The notes under the pieces are model-generated. The model was given only the letters and a program-made list of their open reading frames with translations. It did not search any database and had not been told where the DNA came from. Source: Hylemonella sp. (GTDB lineage: Bacteria; Pseudomonadota; Gammaproteobacteria; Burkholderiales; Burkholderiaceae_C). From it: a stretch of DNA of 64,000 nt. Both the position numbers and the translations under genes were made by a program. The stretch is taken from positions 1 to 64,000 of the forward strand of contig JAUXVI010000054.1 in NCBI GenBank assembly GCA_030680575.1, read 5' to 3'. The first letter of the stretch is position 1, and each line of letters opens with the position of its first letter. This document shows, one piece after another, positions 1 to 8,852 of the stretch.

Positions 1-74
1 TCGGCCACCGTGGTGCGGTCCGCTTCGCGCAGCACCGTGACCATCTGCTCTTCCGTGAATCGACTTTTTCTCAT
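1..74 (-). CDS. IS3-family transposase OrfA, N-terminal fragment
   Basis: Translation on the minus strand from the ATG at 74-72 gives MRKSRFTEEQMVTVLREADR and continues off the edge. This is the classic start of the small HTH protein (OrfA, transposase_8 type) of IS3-family elements. A GAGGAG ribosome-binding site sits just upstream (about 81-86). Only about 24 codons are visible, so intactness of the transposase cannot be judged. OrfA binds the element ends and is normally fused to the DDE protein OrfB by frameshifting. Confidence 0.85.
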   Translation of the reverse strand, partial: MRKSRFTEEQMVTVLREADRTTVA

Positions 75-139
75 AGGCTCCTCGTGGGTTGGGAGCCATC
101 TTCCTAGAAATCATTGGTCCGGAAAAACCGGGCAGGTCA
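1..139 (-). mobile_element. End of an IS3-family (IS407-like) insertion sequence
   Basis: The minus strand reads a terminal sequence starting TGACCTGCCCGG at position 139, the form of inverted-repeat end seen in the IS407 branch of the IS3 family. It is followed by a leader, a GGAG ribosome-binding site and a transposase OrfA start. The element runs off the left edge of the window. The host secretin gene resumes at 140 in the middle of a conserved region, so this is the exact right junction. IS407-type elements usually make 4-bp target duplications, so CCAT at 140-143 is the candidate; the other junction is outside the window. Confidence 0.85.
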
Positions 140-1158
140 CCATGCCCGACGAGCTGCGCCAGGTGGAAAAATTCCTCAAGGCGACCCAGGGGGCCGTGGA
201 GCGGCAGGTGATGCTGGAGGCCAAGATCGTCGAGGTGGAGCTGCGCGATGGCTACCAGAGTGGCGTGAACTGGGCTGCTTTTTCTTCTGATGCGAACTCG
301 ACCCAGATGGTGGGCGTGCTCGGCAGCACGGTGGCGGCATCCAGCATCACCAATCCGCTGCTGCAAGGCGGGACCGCCGTGTCCGGTGTTGTCCCACCGC
401 CGTCAATGGCGGCGGGCGGTGGCCTGTTCGGCCTGGCGCTGGCGACCAGCCAGTTTGCCGCCGTGCTGGGTTTTCTGGAAACCCAGGGTGATGTGCAGAC
501 CCTTTCCAGCCCGCGCGTAGCCACCCTCAACAACCAGAAGGCCGTGCTCAAGGTCGGCTCTGACGACTATTTCATCACCAATGTCACCGGCGGCTCGATT
601 GCGACCACAACGGTGGTGGGCTCGACCGGTTCGACCACCATGCCGACGGTCACGCTGACCCCGTTTTTCTCCGGCATCGCACTGGACGTGACGCCCCAGA
701 TTGACGACGGACAGAACATCATGCTGCATATCCATCCTTCGGTGACCTCGGTGACCGAGAAGACCAAGCTGGTGGATCTGGGCAGCGTTGGCAGTTACCG
801 CCTGCCGCTGGCCTCGAGCAGCGTCAATGAGACCGACACCATGGTGCGCATCCAGGATGGTCGGATTGTGGCCATCGGTGGCCTGATGCAGATGGAGTCC
901 AGCCGCAATGCCTCCGGCGTACCCGGCACCACCGGGATGGGGGGCTTCTCCGCCTTGTTTGGCAACCGGGTCAGCACGGGGCGTAAAAAGGAACTGGTGG
1001 TGCTGATCAAACCCTCCATCATCCGTACGGAGCAGGACTGGGAGCAGCAGAACCGGCGAGTGCGCGCAGCGTTGGACGACATGGATTCCTCGCGCAATCG
1101 GGTCATCCGTCTGGATGGGGGCGTGCCGGAAGCCCCGCGCAAGAATCTGGTGCAATGA
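140..1158 (+). pseudogene. mshL: MSHA-type pilus secretin MshL, 3' part cut by IS insertion
   Basis: Outer-membrane secretin of a type IV / MSHA pilus system. The visible part starts at MPDELRQVEKFL, a conserved stretch just before the secretin core, and includes the motifs LETQGDVQTLSSPRVATLNNQ, a VTPQID segment and the C-terminal IVAIGGLM and KKELVVLIKP motifs. The N-terminal half (signal peptide and N domains) is missing because the IS end abuts it at 139/140. The open frame extends back to position 10 only because the IS happens to be open in that frame, so residues read from 10-141 are not secretin. An in-frame ATG at 142 could start a truncated protein. Function is probably lost unless the 5' part lies beyond the IS and excision occurs. 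mshM and mshN follow, consistent with the assignment. Confidence 0.85.
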
Positions 1159-1180
1159 GCCGAGGAAACAGGCAACGACG

Positions 1181-2152
1181 ATGTACCTGAGGCATTTTTC
1201 CCTGCGTGAGGCACCGTTCTCGATCACGCCCGATCCTGCCTTTTTTTTCCCGCATGACGGCGCGCAGGCCGCGCTCAACACCTTGCTGGTGGCCTTGCGC
1301 AGCGGCGAGGGTTTTCTCAAGATCGTGGGCGAGGTTGGTTGCGGCAAGACCGTGCTGTGCCGTCAGTTGCTCAAGACGCTGCAATCCGAGTGTGTCACGG
1401 CCTACATTCCCAACCCGGACATGGGGCCGGACGATCTGCTGCTGGCACTGGCGCTGGAACTCAACGTCGAATTGACGGCACCGCACAGCCGTTACCAGAT
1501 GCTGGGCGCCTTGCGGGACTGCCTGCTGCTGCACGCCGAGGCGGGGCGCAGGGTGGTGGTCTGCATTGATGAGGCCCAGGCCATTCCCTTGCGCACGGTG
1601 GAGAGTTTGCGCTTGTTGTCCAATCTGGAAACCGAAAAGCAGAAGCTGCTGCAGCTGGTGATGCTGGGCCAGCCGGAGCTGGATGAGCGCCTGGCGCGCC
1701 CTGAAATCCGGCAGTTGCTGCAGCGTATCACCTTCAGCGAATACCTGGGGCCGATGGCGGCGCGTTCGGTGCCGGCTTATCTGCAGCACCGCCTGGCTAC
1801 GGCGGCGCTGGACGAACTCACGGATGTGAAGTTGTTTGATGCCGCGGCTGCGCGCGCGCTGAGCCGCTACAGCGGCGGCGTTCCCCGGCTGGTGAATGTG
1901 CTGGCGCACAAAAGCCTGATGCTGGTCTATGGCGAAAATGGACGACGGGTCAAGGTGCGCCACGTTCGCATGGCCGCCGCCGACACGCCCGGCGTGCAGG
2001 TCCCGCCCTCCTGGTGGCAACGTTTGCGGGCGCGTTGGGCACGCCAGGATGCTGACAAGGCACTGGCGCGCGACACTTCGCGCGACACCGCATGGCAGGA
2101 CACCCAGCCCTTGCACGACTTTGAAGCCGGGCAACCAGGGGGCCGGCTGTGA
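1181..2152 (+). CDS. mshM: MSHA biogenesis ATPase MshM (ExeA/GspA family)
   Basis: An ExeA-type AAA ATPase of 323 aa that helps place or assemble the secretin and pilus machinery at the inner membrane. Walker A GEVGCGKT lies at residues 50-57 and Walker B ends in CIDEAQ near residues 128-133. The N-terminal MYLRHFSLREAPFSITPDP is the usual start of this family, which is why the ATG at 1181 is preferred over an upstream ATG at 1115 inside mshL. The gene lies 22 bases after mshL and its stop overlaps the GTG start of mshN, so the three form one transcription unit. Loss of mshL upstream by IS insertion may also reduce its expression. Confidence 0.88.
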   Translation: MYLRHFSLREAPFSITPDPAFFFPHDGAQAALNTLLVALRSGEGFLKIVGEVGCGKTVLCRQLLKTLQSECVTAYIPNPDMGPDDLLLALALELNVELTAPHSRYQMLGALRDCLLLHAEAGRRVVVCIDEAQAIPLRTVESLRLLSNLETEKQKLLQLVMLGQPELDERLARPEIRQLLQRITFSEYLGPMAARSVPAYLQHRLATAALDELTDVKLFDAAAARALSRYSGGVPRLVNVLAHKSLMLVYGENGRRVKVRHVRMAAADTPGVQVPPSWWQRLRARWARQDADKALARDTSRDTAWQDTQPLHDFEAGQPGGRL

Positions 2153-3564
2153 GTGTCATCAACAAGATGTTGCGCGACCTGGACGCCCGTCGCGCCTCCT
2201 CTGCCGTGCCGGGGCGCGACGCGCCAGCGGGGCTGACGCGTGACACCGCCAGTGTGAAGGGCGACTCGACCAGGACCGGCGCCGGTGTGCGGTCAGGACG
2301 CTGGGTGCTTGTGGCGCTGTTGTTGGTGCTGGGGGGCGCTGCCGCCTGGTGGTATGGCCAAGCACCGGAGCTGCTGCCTGTGCCGGCCAGGTTGCCGCAA
2401 GCCACAGGCCCTGCGCTCAGTCCTTCCCCCCTTTCTGCCACCGCACCCCTTGCTGGGGCCAGCAGTCCTGTGGTGCCACCGGTGGCACAGACCGCTGCAC
2501 CACTGGGCCCGCAGCAATTGAATCAAATGCTGGATCAGGCCGCAAAAAGTCCGCAGGCCGCGGTCCCTTCGGCGCCGCCGTTGGCATCGGTTTCCGCTCC
2601 GGGGGTGTCGCCTGAGCAAGCGCAGCAGCTGGTGCAGCAGACGCTGCGCAACACGCCTGGTGGCCAGCTCGGGCTACCGACGCAGTCGCCAGGCCTGGCT
2701 TATGAGTTGCAGCAGCAATTGGCCAAGCCGGCGCCAAGACTGGCGGCCGCTCCAGCGCCGGCCGTGCCGCCGAGCAGCCCACCATCGACCTTGGCGCCAG
2801 CGACGCGGGCAGCAACGCCCGTTCCTGTGCGTCCGTCGGCCGCAGGCAGCGATACGGCAGCATTGGCGGTACGGCCTGAGGCGCAGCGCAAAGGTCGTCC
2901 CATCAGCGAAGTGGCAACTGCAACCGTGGCGGCAGAGTCAGCCACTGCGCCCCTGACGCAGGACGCCCCGGTCCCCAAAGCGCCCCCTGCGGCCAGCAAA
3001 GCCAGCACCTCGACCCGGCAGGCCAAGCCAAGCGACGTAGCGCCTGCCGTCAACCCGCGGCTGGCCGCAGCACAGGAGGCTGTGACGCAGGCCCGCAATC
3101 TGTGGAATGCCGGCTCGCGTGAAGCCGCACTCGATGCGATGCGCCAGGCCGTGGCGGTGGCCGAGCGTGCGCAAGCGTCGGCGCCCGATCCGGTGGGCTT
3201 GCCGGCATTCCAGACGCTGGTGCGCGAGTTGGCACGCATGGAATTGGCACAGGGGCAGGTCAGCCAGCTGTTGGAACAACTGGTACGGCTTGAGCCCCTG
3301 CTGGCCGATCAGGCGGATTTGTGGGCGGTGCGTGGCAATGCTGCTCAACGGCTGGGGCGGCATCAGGAGTCGATTTATGCCTATGGCATGGCGTTGAAGC
3401 TGCGTCCCGGCGAGCCACGCTGGATGCTGGCTTCGGCTGTGTCGTTGGCCTTGCAGGGGCAACTGGCGGCAGCGGCCGAGCAGGCGGAGAAGGCTCGCGC
3501 GGCCGGCGCAGTGAGCCCGGAAGTCCTGGCCTACCTGCGGCAGTTGGGTGTTTCACTGCGCTGA
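2149..3564 (+). CDS. mshN: MSHA biogenesis protein MshN-like, TPR protein
   Basis: A 471-aa bitopic inner-membrane protein. It begins with the MshN-like MSVINKMLRDLDARR, has one membrane segment at residues 51-70 (RWVLVALLLVLGGAAAWW), a long Pro/Ala-rich low-complexity linker (about 75-300) and a C-terminal tetratricopeptide region (about 305-470). The GTG start at 2149 overlaps the TGA of mshM, suggesting translational coupling. It probably scaffolds pilus assembly. The low-complexity linker evolves fast, so family membership rests on the N-terminus, the architecture and the mshL-mshM context. Confidence 0.8.
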   Translation: MSVINKMLRDLDARRASSAVPGRDAPAGLTRDTASVKGDSTRTGAGVRSGRWVLVALLLVLGGAAAWWYGQAPELLPVPARLPQATGPALSPSPLSATAPLAGASSPVVPPVAQTAAPLGPQQLNQMLDQAAKSPQAAVPSAPPLASVSAPGVSPEQAQQLVQQTLRNTPGGQLGLPTQSPGLAYELQQQLAKPAPRLAAAPAPAVPPSSPPSTLAPATRAATPVPVRPSAAGSDTAALAVRPEAQRKGRPISEVATATVAAESATAPLTQDAPVPKAPPAASKASTSTRQAKPSDVAPAVNPRLAAAQEAVTQARNLWNAGSREAALDAMRQAVAVAERAQASAPDPVGLPAFQTLVRELARMELAQGQVSQLLEQLVRLEPLLADQADLWAVRGNAAQRLGRHQESIYAYGMALKLRPGEPRWMLASAVSLALQGQLAAAAEQAEKARAAGAVSPEVLAYLRQLGVSLR

Positions 3565-3581
3565 GGGGCCTTCTGTCGATC

Positions 3582-4820
3582 ATGCTCAAACGGATCCGCG
3601 TTGAACAAGTCGTCCTGGGCATGCATATCCAGGAGTTCTGCGGCTCCTGGATGGAGCACCCGTTCTGGCGTGCCAACTTCGTCATCACCGACCCCAATGA
3701 CATCCAGCGCATCCTGAGCAGCAGCGTCAAGGAAGTCTGGATCGATGCCAGCAAAGGACGAGACGTGCCTGCCGAAGCAGCTGCGGTGTCGGAAGTCGAG
3801 TCGGAGGTCCAGGTGGAGGCCGCGCTCAAGCAGGCATCGCTGGGTGCTCGCCAGACCATGTCAGTGCCGCTGAATGTCGAAATCGAACACGCCGCCCGGA
3901 TCTGTATCCAGTCCAAGCAAGCGGTTTTTTCCATGTTTCAGGAAGCGCGCATGGGCAAGACGGTCGATGCCGAAGGGGCACAGCGGCTGGTGGATGAGAT
4001 ATCGGAATCGTTGGCGCGCAACGCCAGTGCGCTCATCAGCCTGGCGCGCCTGAAGACCGCCGATGATTACACCTACATGCACTCCGTGGCGGTATGCGCC
4101 ATGATGATCGCGCTGGCCCGGCAGTTGGGGCTGGACGAAGCGCAGACCCGCTCACTCGGCCTGGCCGGTCTGCTGCACGACTTGGGCAAGGCGACCATGC
4201 CGATGGAGGTCCTCAACAAGCCGGGCAAGCTGACCGACGCTGAATTCAGCATCATCAAGAGCCACCCGAAAGAAGGCCACCGTTTGCTGCAACAAGTCGG
4301 CAAGCTGGACCCGGTGGTCCTGGATGTCTGCCTGCACCACCATGAGAAGACGGATGGATCGGGCTATCCAAAGGGACTGAAGGATGACGAGATCAGTCTG
4401 TTTGCCAAGATGGGGGCAGTCTGTGATGTGTATGACGCCATCACCTCGAACCGGCCCTACAAGTCAGGCTGGGATCCGGCCGAGTCTTTGCGCAAGATGG
4501 CTGAATGGGTCAACGGCCATTTCGACCCGACCGTGTTTCGGGCCTTTGTCAAAAGCGTGGGCATTTATCCGATTGGTTCCCTGGTGCGCCTGGCATCCGG
4601 GCGCATCGGGGTCGTGGTGGAGCAGACGTCGAAGTCGCTCACCACGCCATGTGTCAAGGTGTTCTTCTCCACCAAGTCGAATCTGCGCATTCCACCCGAG
4701 ATCATTGATTTGTCACGTCCAGGCTGTCCGGACAAGATCGTCAATCGGGAGGACCCGGAGCAATGGCGCTTTTCTGACCTCAACGTGTTGTGGTCAGGGT
4801 TGCCAAGTTTGGGCGGGTAA
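3582..4820 (+). CDS. HD-GYP domain cyclic-di-GMP phosphodiesterase
   Basis: A predicted c-di-GMP phosphodiesterase of 412 aa. An N-terminal DUF3391-type region (about 1-130) precedes an HD-GYP domain with HSVAVC (167-172), the HD pair in LLHDLGK (197-203), HHHEKTDGSGYPKGL (252-266) and a C-terminal helical tail. All metal-binding and GYP residues are present. The start at 3582 is chosen because MLKRIRVEQVVLGMHI is the usual family start; the upstream extension lies inside mshN. The gene is only 17 bases after mshN, so it is likely co-transcribed with the pilus genes and could link c-di-GMP level to surface attachment (inference). Confidence 0.92.
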   Translation: MLKRIRVEQVVLGMHIQEFCGSWMEHPFWRANFVITDPNDIQRILSSSVKEVWIDASKGRDVPAEAAAVSEVESEVQVEAALKQASLGARQTMSVPLNVEIEHAARICIQSKQAVFSMFQEARMGKTVDAEGAQRLVDEISESLARNASALISLARLKTADDYTYMHSVAVCAMMIALARQLGLDEAQTRSLGLAGLLHDLGKATMPMEVLNKPGKLTDAEFSIIKSHPKEGHRLLQQVGKLDPVVLDVCLHHHEKTDGSGYPKGLKDDEISLFAKMGAVCDVYDAITSNRPYKSGWDPAESLRKMAEWVNGHFDPTVFRAFVKSVGIYPIGSLVRLASGRIGVVVEQTSKSLTTPCVKVFFSTKSNLRIPPEIIDLSRPGCPDKIVNREDPEQWRFSDLNVLWSGLPSLGG

Positions 4821-4835
4821 GCTGTTTTTTGTTTG

Positions 4836-5528
4836 TCAACGCGTGCGGTACTGCGTGGTGCCGAACATGTTTTCTCGCGCCTTGTCATCGATCAATGGCT
4901 TGCGCAAATCGGCCAGCACTTGCACGCCGCGTTGCACCGCGGGGCGCTTTGCTATGGCGTCGAACCATGGTTTCAGGTGGGGGTAGTCGGCCCAATCGAT
5001 ACCCTGATTCTGCCAACTGCGCAGCCAGGGGAAGATGGCGATGTCGGCAATCGAATACGCGTCTCCCGCGATGTAGCGGTGCGTGGCCAACTGCTTGTCC
5101 ATCACGCCATAGAGGCGTTTGGCCTCATTGGTGTAGCGCTTGATCGCGTAATCGATCTTCTCCGGCGCATAAATGCGGAAGTGATGCGCCTGGCCCAGCA
5201 TCGGCCCGACGCCGCCCATCTGGAACATCAGCCACTGCAGCATCTCGAATTTCTGCCGGTCGGTCTTGGGCAGGAACTTGCCGGTCTTGGAGGCGAGGTA
5301 GAGCAGGATGGCGCCGGACTCGAACAACGAGATCGGCTGGCCGTCCGGACCGTCCGAGTCGACGATGGCCGGGATCTTGTTGTTCGGGCTGATCTTGAGA
5401 AATTCGGGGGTGAACTGGTCGCCGGCGCCGATGTCGATCGGGTGCACACGGTAGGGCAGGCCGCACTCCTCCAGCATGATGTGGACCTTGTGGCCGTTGG
5501 GCGTGGCCCAGGAGTAGACGTCGATCAT
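4836..5528 (-). CDS. Glutathione S-transferase, YghU/YfcG (disulfide reductase) type
   Basis: A 230-aa protein with an N-terminal thioredoxin-fold GST domain (MIDVYSWATPNGHKVHIMLEE) and an all-alpha C-terminal domain. The features LPYRVHPIDIGAGDQF, NNKIPAIVD and FESGAILLYLA are typical of nu-class bacterial GSTs that bind two glutathiones and reduce disulfides. The ATG at 5528 has GGAG eight bases upstream; a longer frame reaching 5765 overlaps the acyl-CoA dehydrogenase and is rejected. It is last in the minus-strand acyl-CoA cluster but separated from it by a hairpin, so it may be only partly co-transcribed. Confidence 0.88.
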   Translation of the reverse strand: MIDVYSWATPNGHKVHIMLEECGLPYRVHPIDIGAGDQFTPEFLKISPNNKIPAIVDSDGPDGQPISLFESGAILLYLASKTGKFLPKTDRQKFEMLQWLMFQMGGVGPMLGQAHHFRIYAPEKIDYAIKRYTNEAKRLYGVMDKQLATHRYIAGDAYSIADIAIFPWLRSWQNQGIDWADYPHLKPWFDAIAKRPAVQRGVQVLADLRKPLIDDKARENMFGTTQYRTR

Positions 5529-5545
5529 CTGAATCTCCAAATGGT

Positions 5546-5571
5546 AAAGGGGCAGAAAATTCTGCCCCTTT
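5546..5571 (-). terminator. Hairpin between acyl-CoA dehydrogenase and GST genes
   Basis: A perfect 11-bp inverted repeat (AAAGGGGCAGA / TCTGCCCCTTT) with a 4-base loop lies between the stop of the acyl-CoA dehydrogenase and the start of the GST gene. The U tract is weak, so it may act as a partial terminator or mRNA-stabilising hairpin within the minus-strand operon. Confidence 0.6.
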
Positions 5572-5586
5572 GATTGTGCTTGGCTT

Positions 5587-6861
5587 TCAGCAACCTCGCG
5601 TGATGGGCATCTCGACAGGTTTCGGGCTGGCCGAGTACTTGCCCAGCTCCAGCTTGGCGATCGCATTGCGGTGCACCTCGTCCGGCCCGTCGGCAAAACG
5701 CAGGGTGCGGGCATTGGCATAGGAGTAGGCCAACGGGAAGTCCTGGCACATGCCGCCGCCGCCATGCACCTGCATGGCCCAGTCGATCACCTGGCAGGCC
5801 ATGCTGGGGGCTACCACCTTGATCATGGCGATCTCGTTCTTGGCAAACTTGTTGCCCGCCACGTCCATCATCCAGGCGGCCTTGAGCGTGAGCAGGCGTG
5901 CCATGTCGATTTTGCAGCGTGCCTCGGCAATGCGTTCCTGTGTCACGGTCTGTGCCGCCACCGGCTTGCCGAAGGCGACGCGCGAGGAGGCGCGTTTGCA
6001 CATGTACTCCAGCGCGCGCTCGGCCTGGCCGATCAGGCGCATGCAGTGGTGAATGCGGCCGGGCCCGAGGCGACCTTGGGCGATCTCGAAGCCGCGGCCT
6101 TCGCCGAGCAGGATGTTGGAGGCCGGCACGCGCACGTTCTCGAACAGCACTTCCATGTGGCCGTGCGGTGCATCGTCATAACCCATCACGCTCAAAGGCC
6201 GCACCACCGTCACGCCCGGCGTGTTGGCCGGCACCAGGATCATGCTCTGTTGCGAATGGCGCGGTGCCTCCGGGTCGGTCTTGCCCATGAGGATGTAGAT
6301 GGCGCAGCGTGGGTCGCCGGCACCGGAAGTCCACCACTTGCGGCCGTTGATGACGTAGTCGTCACCCTGGCGTTCGATACGGGTTTCGATGTTGGTGGCG
6401 TCGCTGGAGGCCACCTCGGGTTCGGTCATGGCAAAGGCCGAGCGGATCTTGCCGGCCAGCAGCGGCTGCAGCCACTGCTGTCGGTGCTCGGCCGAACCGT
6501 AGCGGGCGATGGTTTCCATGTTGCCGGTGTCGGGTGCCGAGCAGTTGAAGACTTCGGGGGCCCAGTGCACGCGGCCCATGATTTCGGCCAGCGGCGCGTA
6601 TTCCTGGTTGGTCAGGCCAGCGGCCTTGACGCCGGCGATCTCGGCGCTGTCCTGCGGCAGGAACAGGTTCCACAGGTTTTGTTCCTGCGCCTTGACCTTC
6701 AGCTTCTCGATCAGCTGCAGCGGCGTCCAGCGTTTGCCGGCTTTGGTGTTGGCTTCGATTTCGTCATGGAAGGCCTGCTCGTTCGGGTAGATGTGGTCAT
6801 CCATGAACTTGAGCAGGCGTGCCTGCAGTTCCTTGGTCTTGGGTGAGTAGTCGAAATCCAT
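5587..6861 (-). CDS. Acyl-CoA dehydrogenase, ACAD10/11-like
   Basis: A 424-aa FAD-dependent acyl-CoA dehydrogenase with the three usual domains: an N-terminal helical domain, a middle beta domain ([36 protein letters not shown]) and a C-terminal helical domain. The near-C-terminal [14 protein letters not shown] motif surrounds the FAD/CoA-binding helix. The start [28 protein letters not shown] matches the family joined to APH kinase domains in ACAD10/11. The neighbouring upstream gene is exactly such an APH-type kinase. It introduces a double bond alpha-beta in an acyl-CoA; the true substrate is unknown, possibly a 4-hydroxyacyl- or branched acyl-CoA. Confidence 0.92.
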   Translation of the reverse strand: MDFDYSPKTKELQARLLKFMDDHIYPNEQAFHDEIEANTKAGKRWTPLQLIEKLKVKAQEQNLWNLFLPQDSAEIAGVKAAGLTNQEYAPLAEIMGRVHWAPEVFNCSAPDTGNMETIARYGSAEHRQQWLQPLLAGKIRSAFAMTEPEVASSDATNIETRIERQGDDYVINGRKWWTSGAGDPRCAIYILMGKTDPEAPRHSQQSMILVPANTPGVTVVRPLSVMGYDDAPHGHMEVLFENVRVPASNILLGEGRGFEIAQGRLGPGRIHHCMRLIGQAERALEYMCKRASSRVAFGKPVAAQTVTQERIAEARCKIDMARLLTLKAAWMMDVAGNKFAKNEIAMIKVVAPSMACQVIDWAMQVHGGGGMCQDFPLAYSYANARTLRFADGPDEVHRNAIAKLELGKYSASPKPVEMPITRGC

Positions 6862-6894
6862 GGGAATCTCCTGGGGTTGAATGCGTTGCTCGGG

Positions 6895-7998
6895 TCAGGC
6901 TTTTTGCGCGAACTGCCAGGCCATCTGGGCCAGCGGCCGCGCGCCGGCGGCGGATTTCTGCGCCTGGGCGCTGGAAGCGGTGCCGTTTTCCACCCGCTTG
7001 GCGATGCCCTGCAGGATGGCGGCGATGCGGAACATGTTGTAGGCCATGTAGAAGTTCCAGTCGGCCTTCAGGGCCTCGGGGGTGGCAAGGCCGGTGCGTT
7101 CGCAGTAGAGGCGGATGTACGCGTCCTCGCTCGGGATGCCCAGACTCTTGAAGTCGAGCCCGCCAATGCCACGGAAGGCGCCGGGCGGGATGTGCCAGGC
7201 CATGCAGTGGTAGCTGAAGTCGGCCAGCGGGTGGCCCAGGGTGGATAGCTCCCAGTCCAGCACCGCCAGAACGCGCGGCTCGGTGGGGTGGAACATCAGG
7301 TTGTCGAGCCGGTAGTCGCCGTGCACGATGCTGACCATGGCTTCGTCGCGTGCGCCGGCCGGGATGTGGGCCGGCAGCCACTGGATCAACTGCTCCATTT
7401 CGGGAATCGGCTGCGACATCGGGCCAGCCCCATCGGCCGAGGCCTGGTACTGCTTGCTCCAGCGGCCGATCTGGCGCTCAAAGTAGTTGCCGGGTTTGCC
7501 GTAGCTGGCGAGGCCACGCTCAGTGAACTTGACGCGGTGCAGGGCGGCGATGACGCGGTTCATCTCGTTGTAGATGGCGCCGCGCTCGGCAGGTGTCATG
7601 CCGGGGAGCGACTGGTCCCACAGCACGCGGCCCTCCATGAACTCCATGATGTAGAAGGCGCGGCCGATGACGGACTCGTCCTCGCAGAGGCAGTACATGC
7701 GTGGCACCGGCACCTCGGTGCCATGCAGGCCGCTCATCACGGCGTATTCCCGCTCGATGGCATGCGCCGACGGCAACAGCTTGGCCACCGGCCCCGGCTT
7801 GGCGCGCATGACGTAGCTGCGGCTGGGGGTGATGAGCTTGTAGGTCGGGTTGGACTGGCCGCCCTTGAAGGCTTCCACGCTCAGCGGGCCGGCAAAATCT
7901 TCGAGGTGGGTGGTCAGCCAGGATTGCAGCGCCGCCACGTCAAAGGCGTGGGAGGCGGGAACAGGGCGGGTGCCGACGAAATGGTCAAAGTCGCTCAT
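6895..7998 (-). CDS. APH-family phosphotransferase associated with acyl-CoA dehydrogenase
   Basis: A 367-aa aminoglycoside-phosphotransferase-fold kinase. It has a glycine-rich FKGGQSNPTYKL loop, the catalytic HGDYRLDNLMFHP (Brenner-type) motif and the metal-binding VLDWELSTLGHPLADF. This subgroup is the stand-alone counterpart of the N-terminal kinase domain of eukaryotic ACAD10/11 and of LvaA, which phosphorylates the 4-hydroxyl of acyl-CoAs. It sits 33 bases upstream of the matching dehydrogenase. The ATG at 7998 is preferred over an in-frame TTG at 8004; neither has a strong ribosome-binding site. Antibiotic resistance is very unlikely. Confidence 0.88.
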   Translation of the reverse strand: MSDFDHFVGTRPVPASHAFDVAALQSWLTTHLEDFAGPLSVEAFKGGQSNPTYKLITPSRSYVMRAKPGPVAKLLPSAHAIEREYAVMSGLHGTEVPVPRMYCLCEDESVIGRAFYIMEFMEGRVLWDQSLPGMTPAERGAIYNEMNRVIAALHRVKFTERGLASYGKPGNYFERQIGRWSKQYQASADGAGPMSQPIPEMEQLIQWLPAHIPAGARDEAMVSIVHGDYRLDNLMFHPTEPRVLAVLDWELSTLGHPLADFSYHCMAWHIPPGAFRGIGGLDFKSLGIPSEDAYIRLYCERTGLATPEALKADWNFYMAYNMFRIAAILQGIAKRVENGTASSAQAQKSAAGARPLAQMAWQFAQKA

Positions 7999-8019
7999 GG
8001 TCAAGGATGCGGGGGGCTT

Positions 8020-8739
8020 TTAATGGTCGGATTCAATGATGCGCATCAGCACATCGCGGTCGCGAATGACCAAGCCACCCGGCTCGATACGGATCGCTTC
8101 CTCGCGTTCCATCGCCTTGAGTTCCTGGTTGACGCGCTGGCGCGAAGCGCCCAGCAACTGGGCCAGCTCTTCCTGCGCCAGTTGCAGGCCGATGCGCGTT
8201 TCGCTGCCATCGCTGAGCGAAGGAACACCATAACTGCGCAACAGGTGAACGAGTTGCTTGGCCAGCCGCGCGCGCAAGGGCAGGGTGTTGAGGTCCTCCA
8301 CCAGGCCGTAGAGCTGGCGGATGCGGCGGGCGTGCAGACGCAGCAGCGCTTCGTAGAGCTCGACATGGTTGGCGAGAATTTTCTTGAAGTCGGCCTTGGC
8401 CACACACAGCGTGGTGGTGTCGCCGTGCGCGTAGGCATCGTGCGTGCGCCGGTCGCCGTCGAAGATCGACACATCGCCAAACCAGACCCCCGGCTCGACG
8501 TAGGTCAACGTGACCTGCTTGCCCGAGATCGAGGTCGAGCTCACGCGTACCGCGCCCCGGGCGCAGGCCACCCATTCCTCGGGGGGCTCGCCGCGGGCAC
8601 AGATCAGGTCGCCGTCTTTGTAGCGTTTGACGTAGGCGCATCGGAGGATGTCGTGTCGCAATGAAGGTGACAGGGTTGAAAACCAGCGACCAGCATTGAT
8701 CGCTGATCGTTCCTCGATGGTAAGAATCGGGTCGTCCAT
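8020..8739 (-). CDS. Crp/Fnr-family transcriptional regulator
   Basis: A 239-aa regulator with an N-terminal cyclic-nucleotide-binding-type beta barrel (about 25-140, with GVWFGDVSIFDG) and a C-terminal winged helix (about 165-225; LAQEELAQLLGASRQRVNQELKAME). No cysteine cluster for an Fnr-type [4Fe-4S] centre is visible at the N-terminus. It is embedded in the acyl-CoA catabolism cluster on the same strand, 21 bases upstream of the kinase gene, and most simply regulates that cluster. The effector is unknown. Confidence 0.9.
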   Translation of the reverse strand: MDDPILTIEERSAINAGRWFSTLSPSLRHDILRCAYVKRYKDGDLICARGEPPEEWVACARGAVRVSSTSISGKQVTLTYVEPGVWFGDVSIFDGDRRTHDAYAHGDTTTLCVAKADFKKILANHVELYEALLRLHARRIRQLYGLVEDLNTLPLRARLAKQLVHLLRSYGVPSLSDGSETRIGLQLAQEELAQLLGASRQRVNQELKAMEREEAIRIEPGGLVIRDRDVLMRIIESDH

Positions 8740-8852
8740 GGACTGTCTTGTGGGTGACTGAAAACAGGTCCATTGTCGCGCGCGGGACGGCCCGGCCGAC
8801 TAGGGGTTGTCACCTGTGCGTCTGCGACGGCGACACAGGTGAATGCAGCGGC

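Noticed and set aside
10-141. N-terminal part of the frame 10-1158 as secretin sequence
   Set aside because: It translates the IS3-family element in the wrong sense; the IS end is at 139 and OrfA is read on the other strand.
7288-8664. Plus-strand frame of 458 codons across the kinase and Crp genes
   Set aside because: Spans two minus-strand genes with clear families; no start signal.
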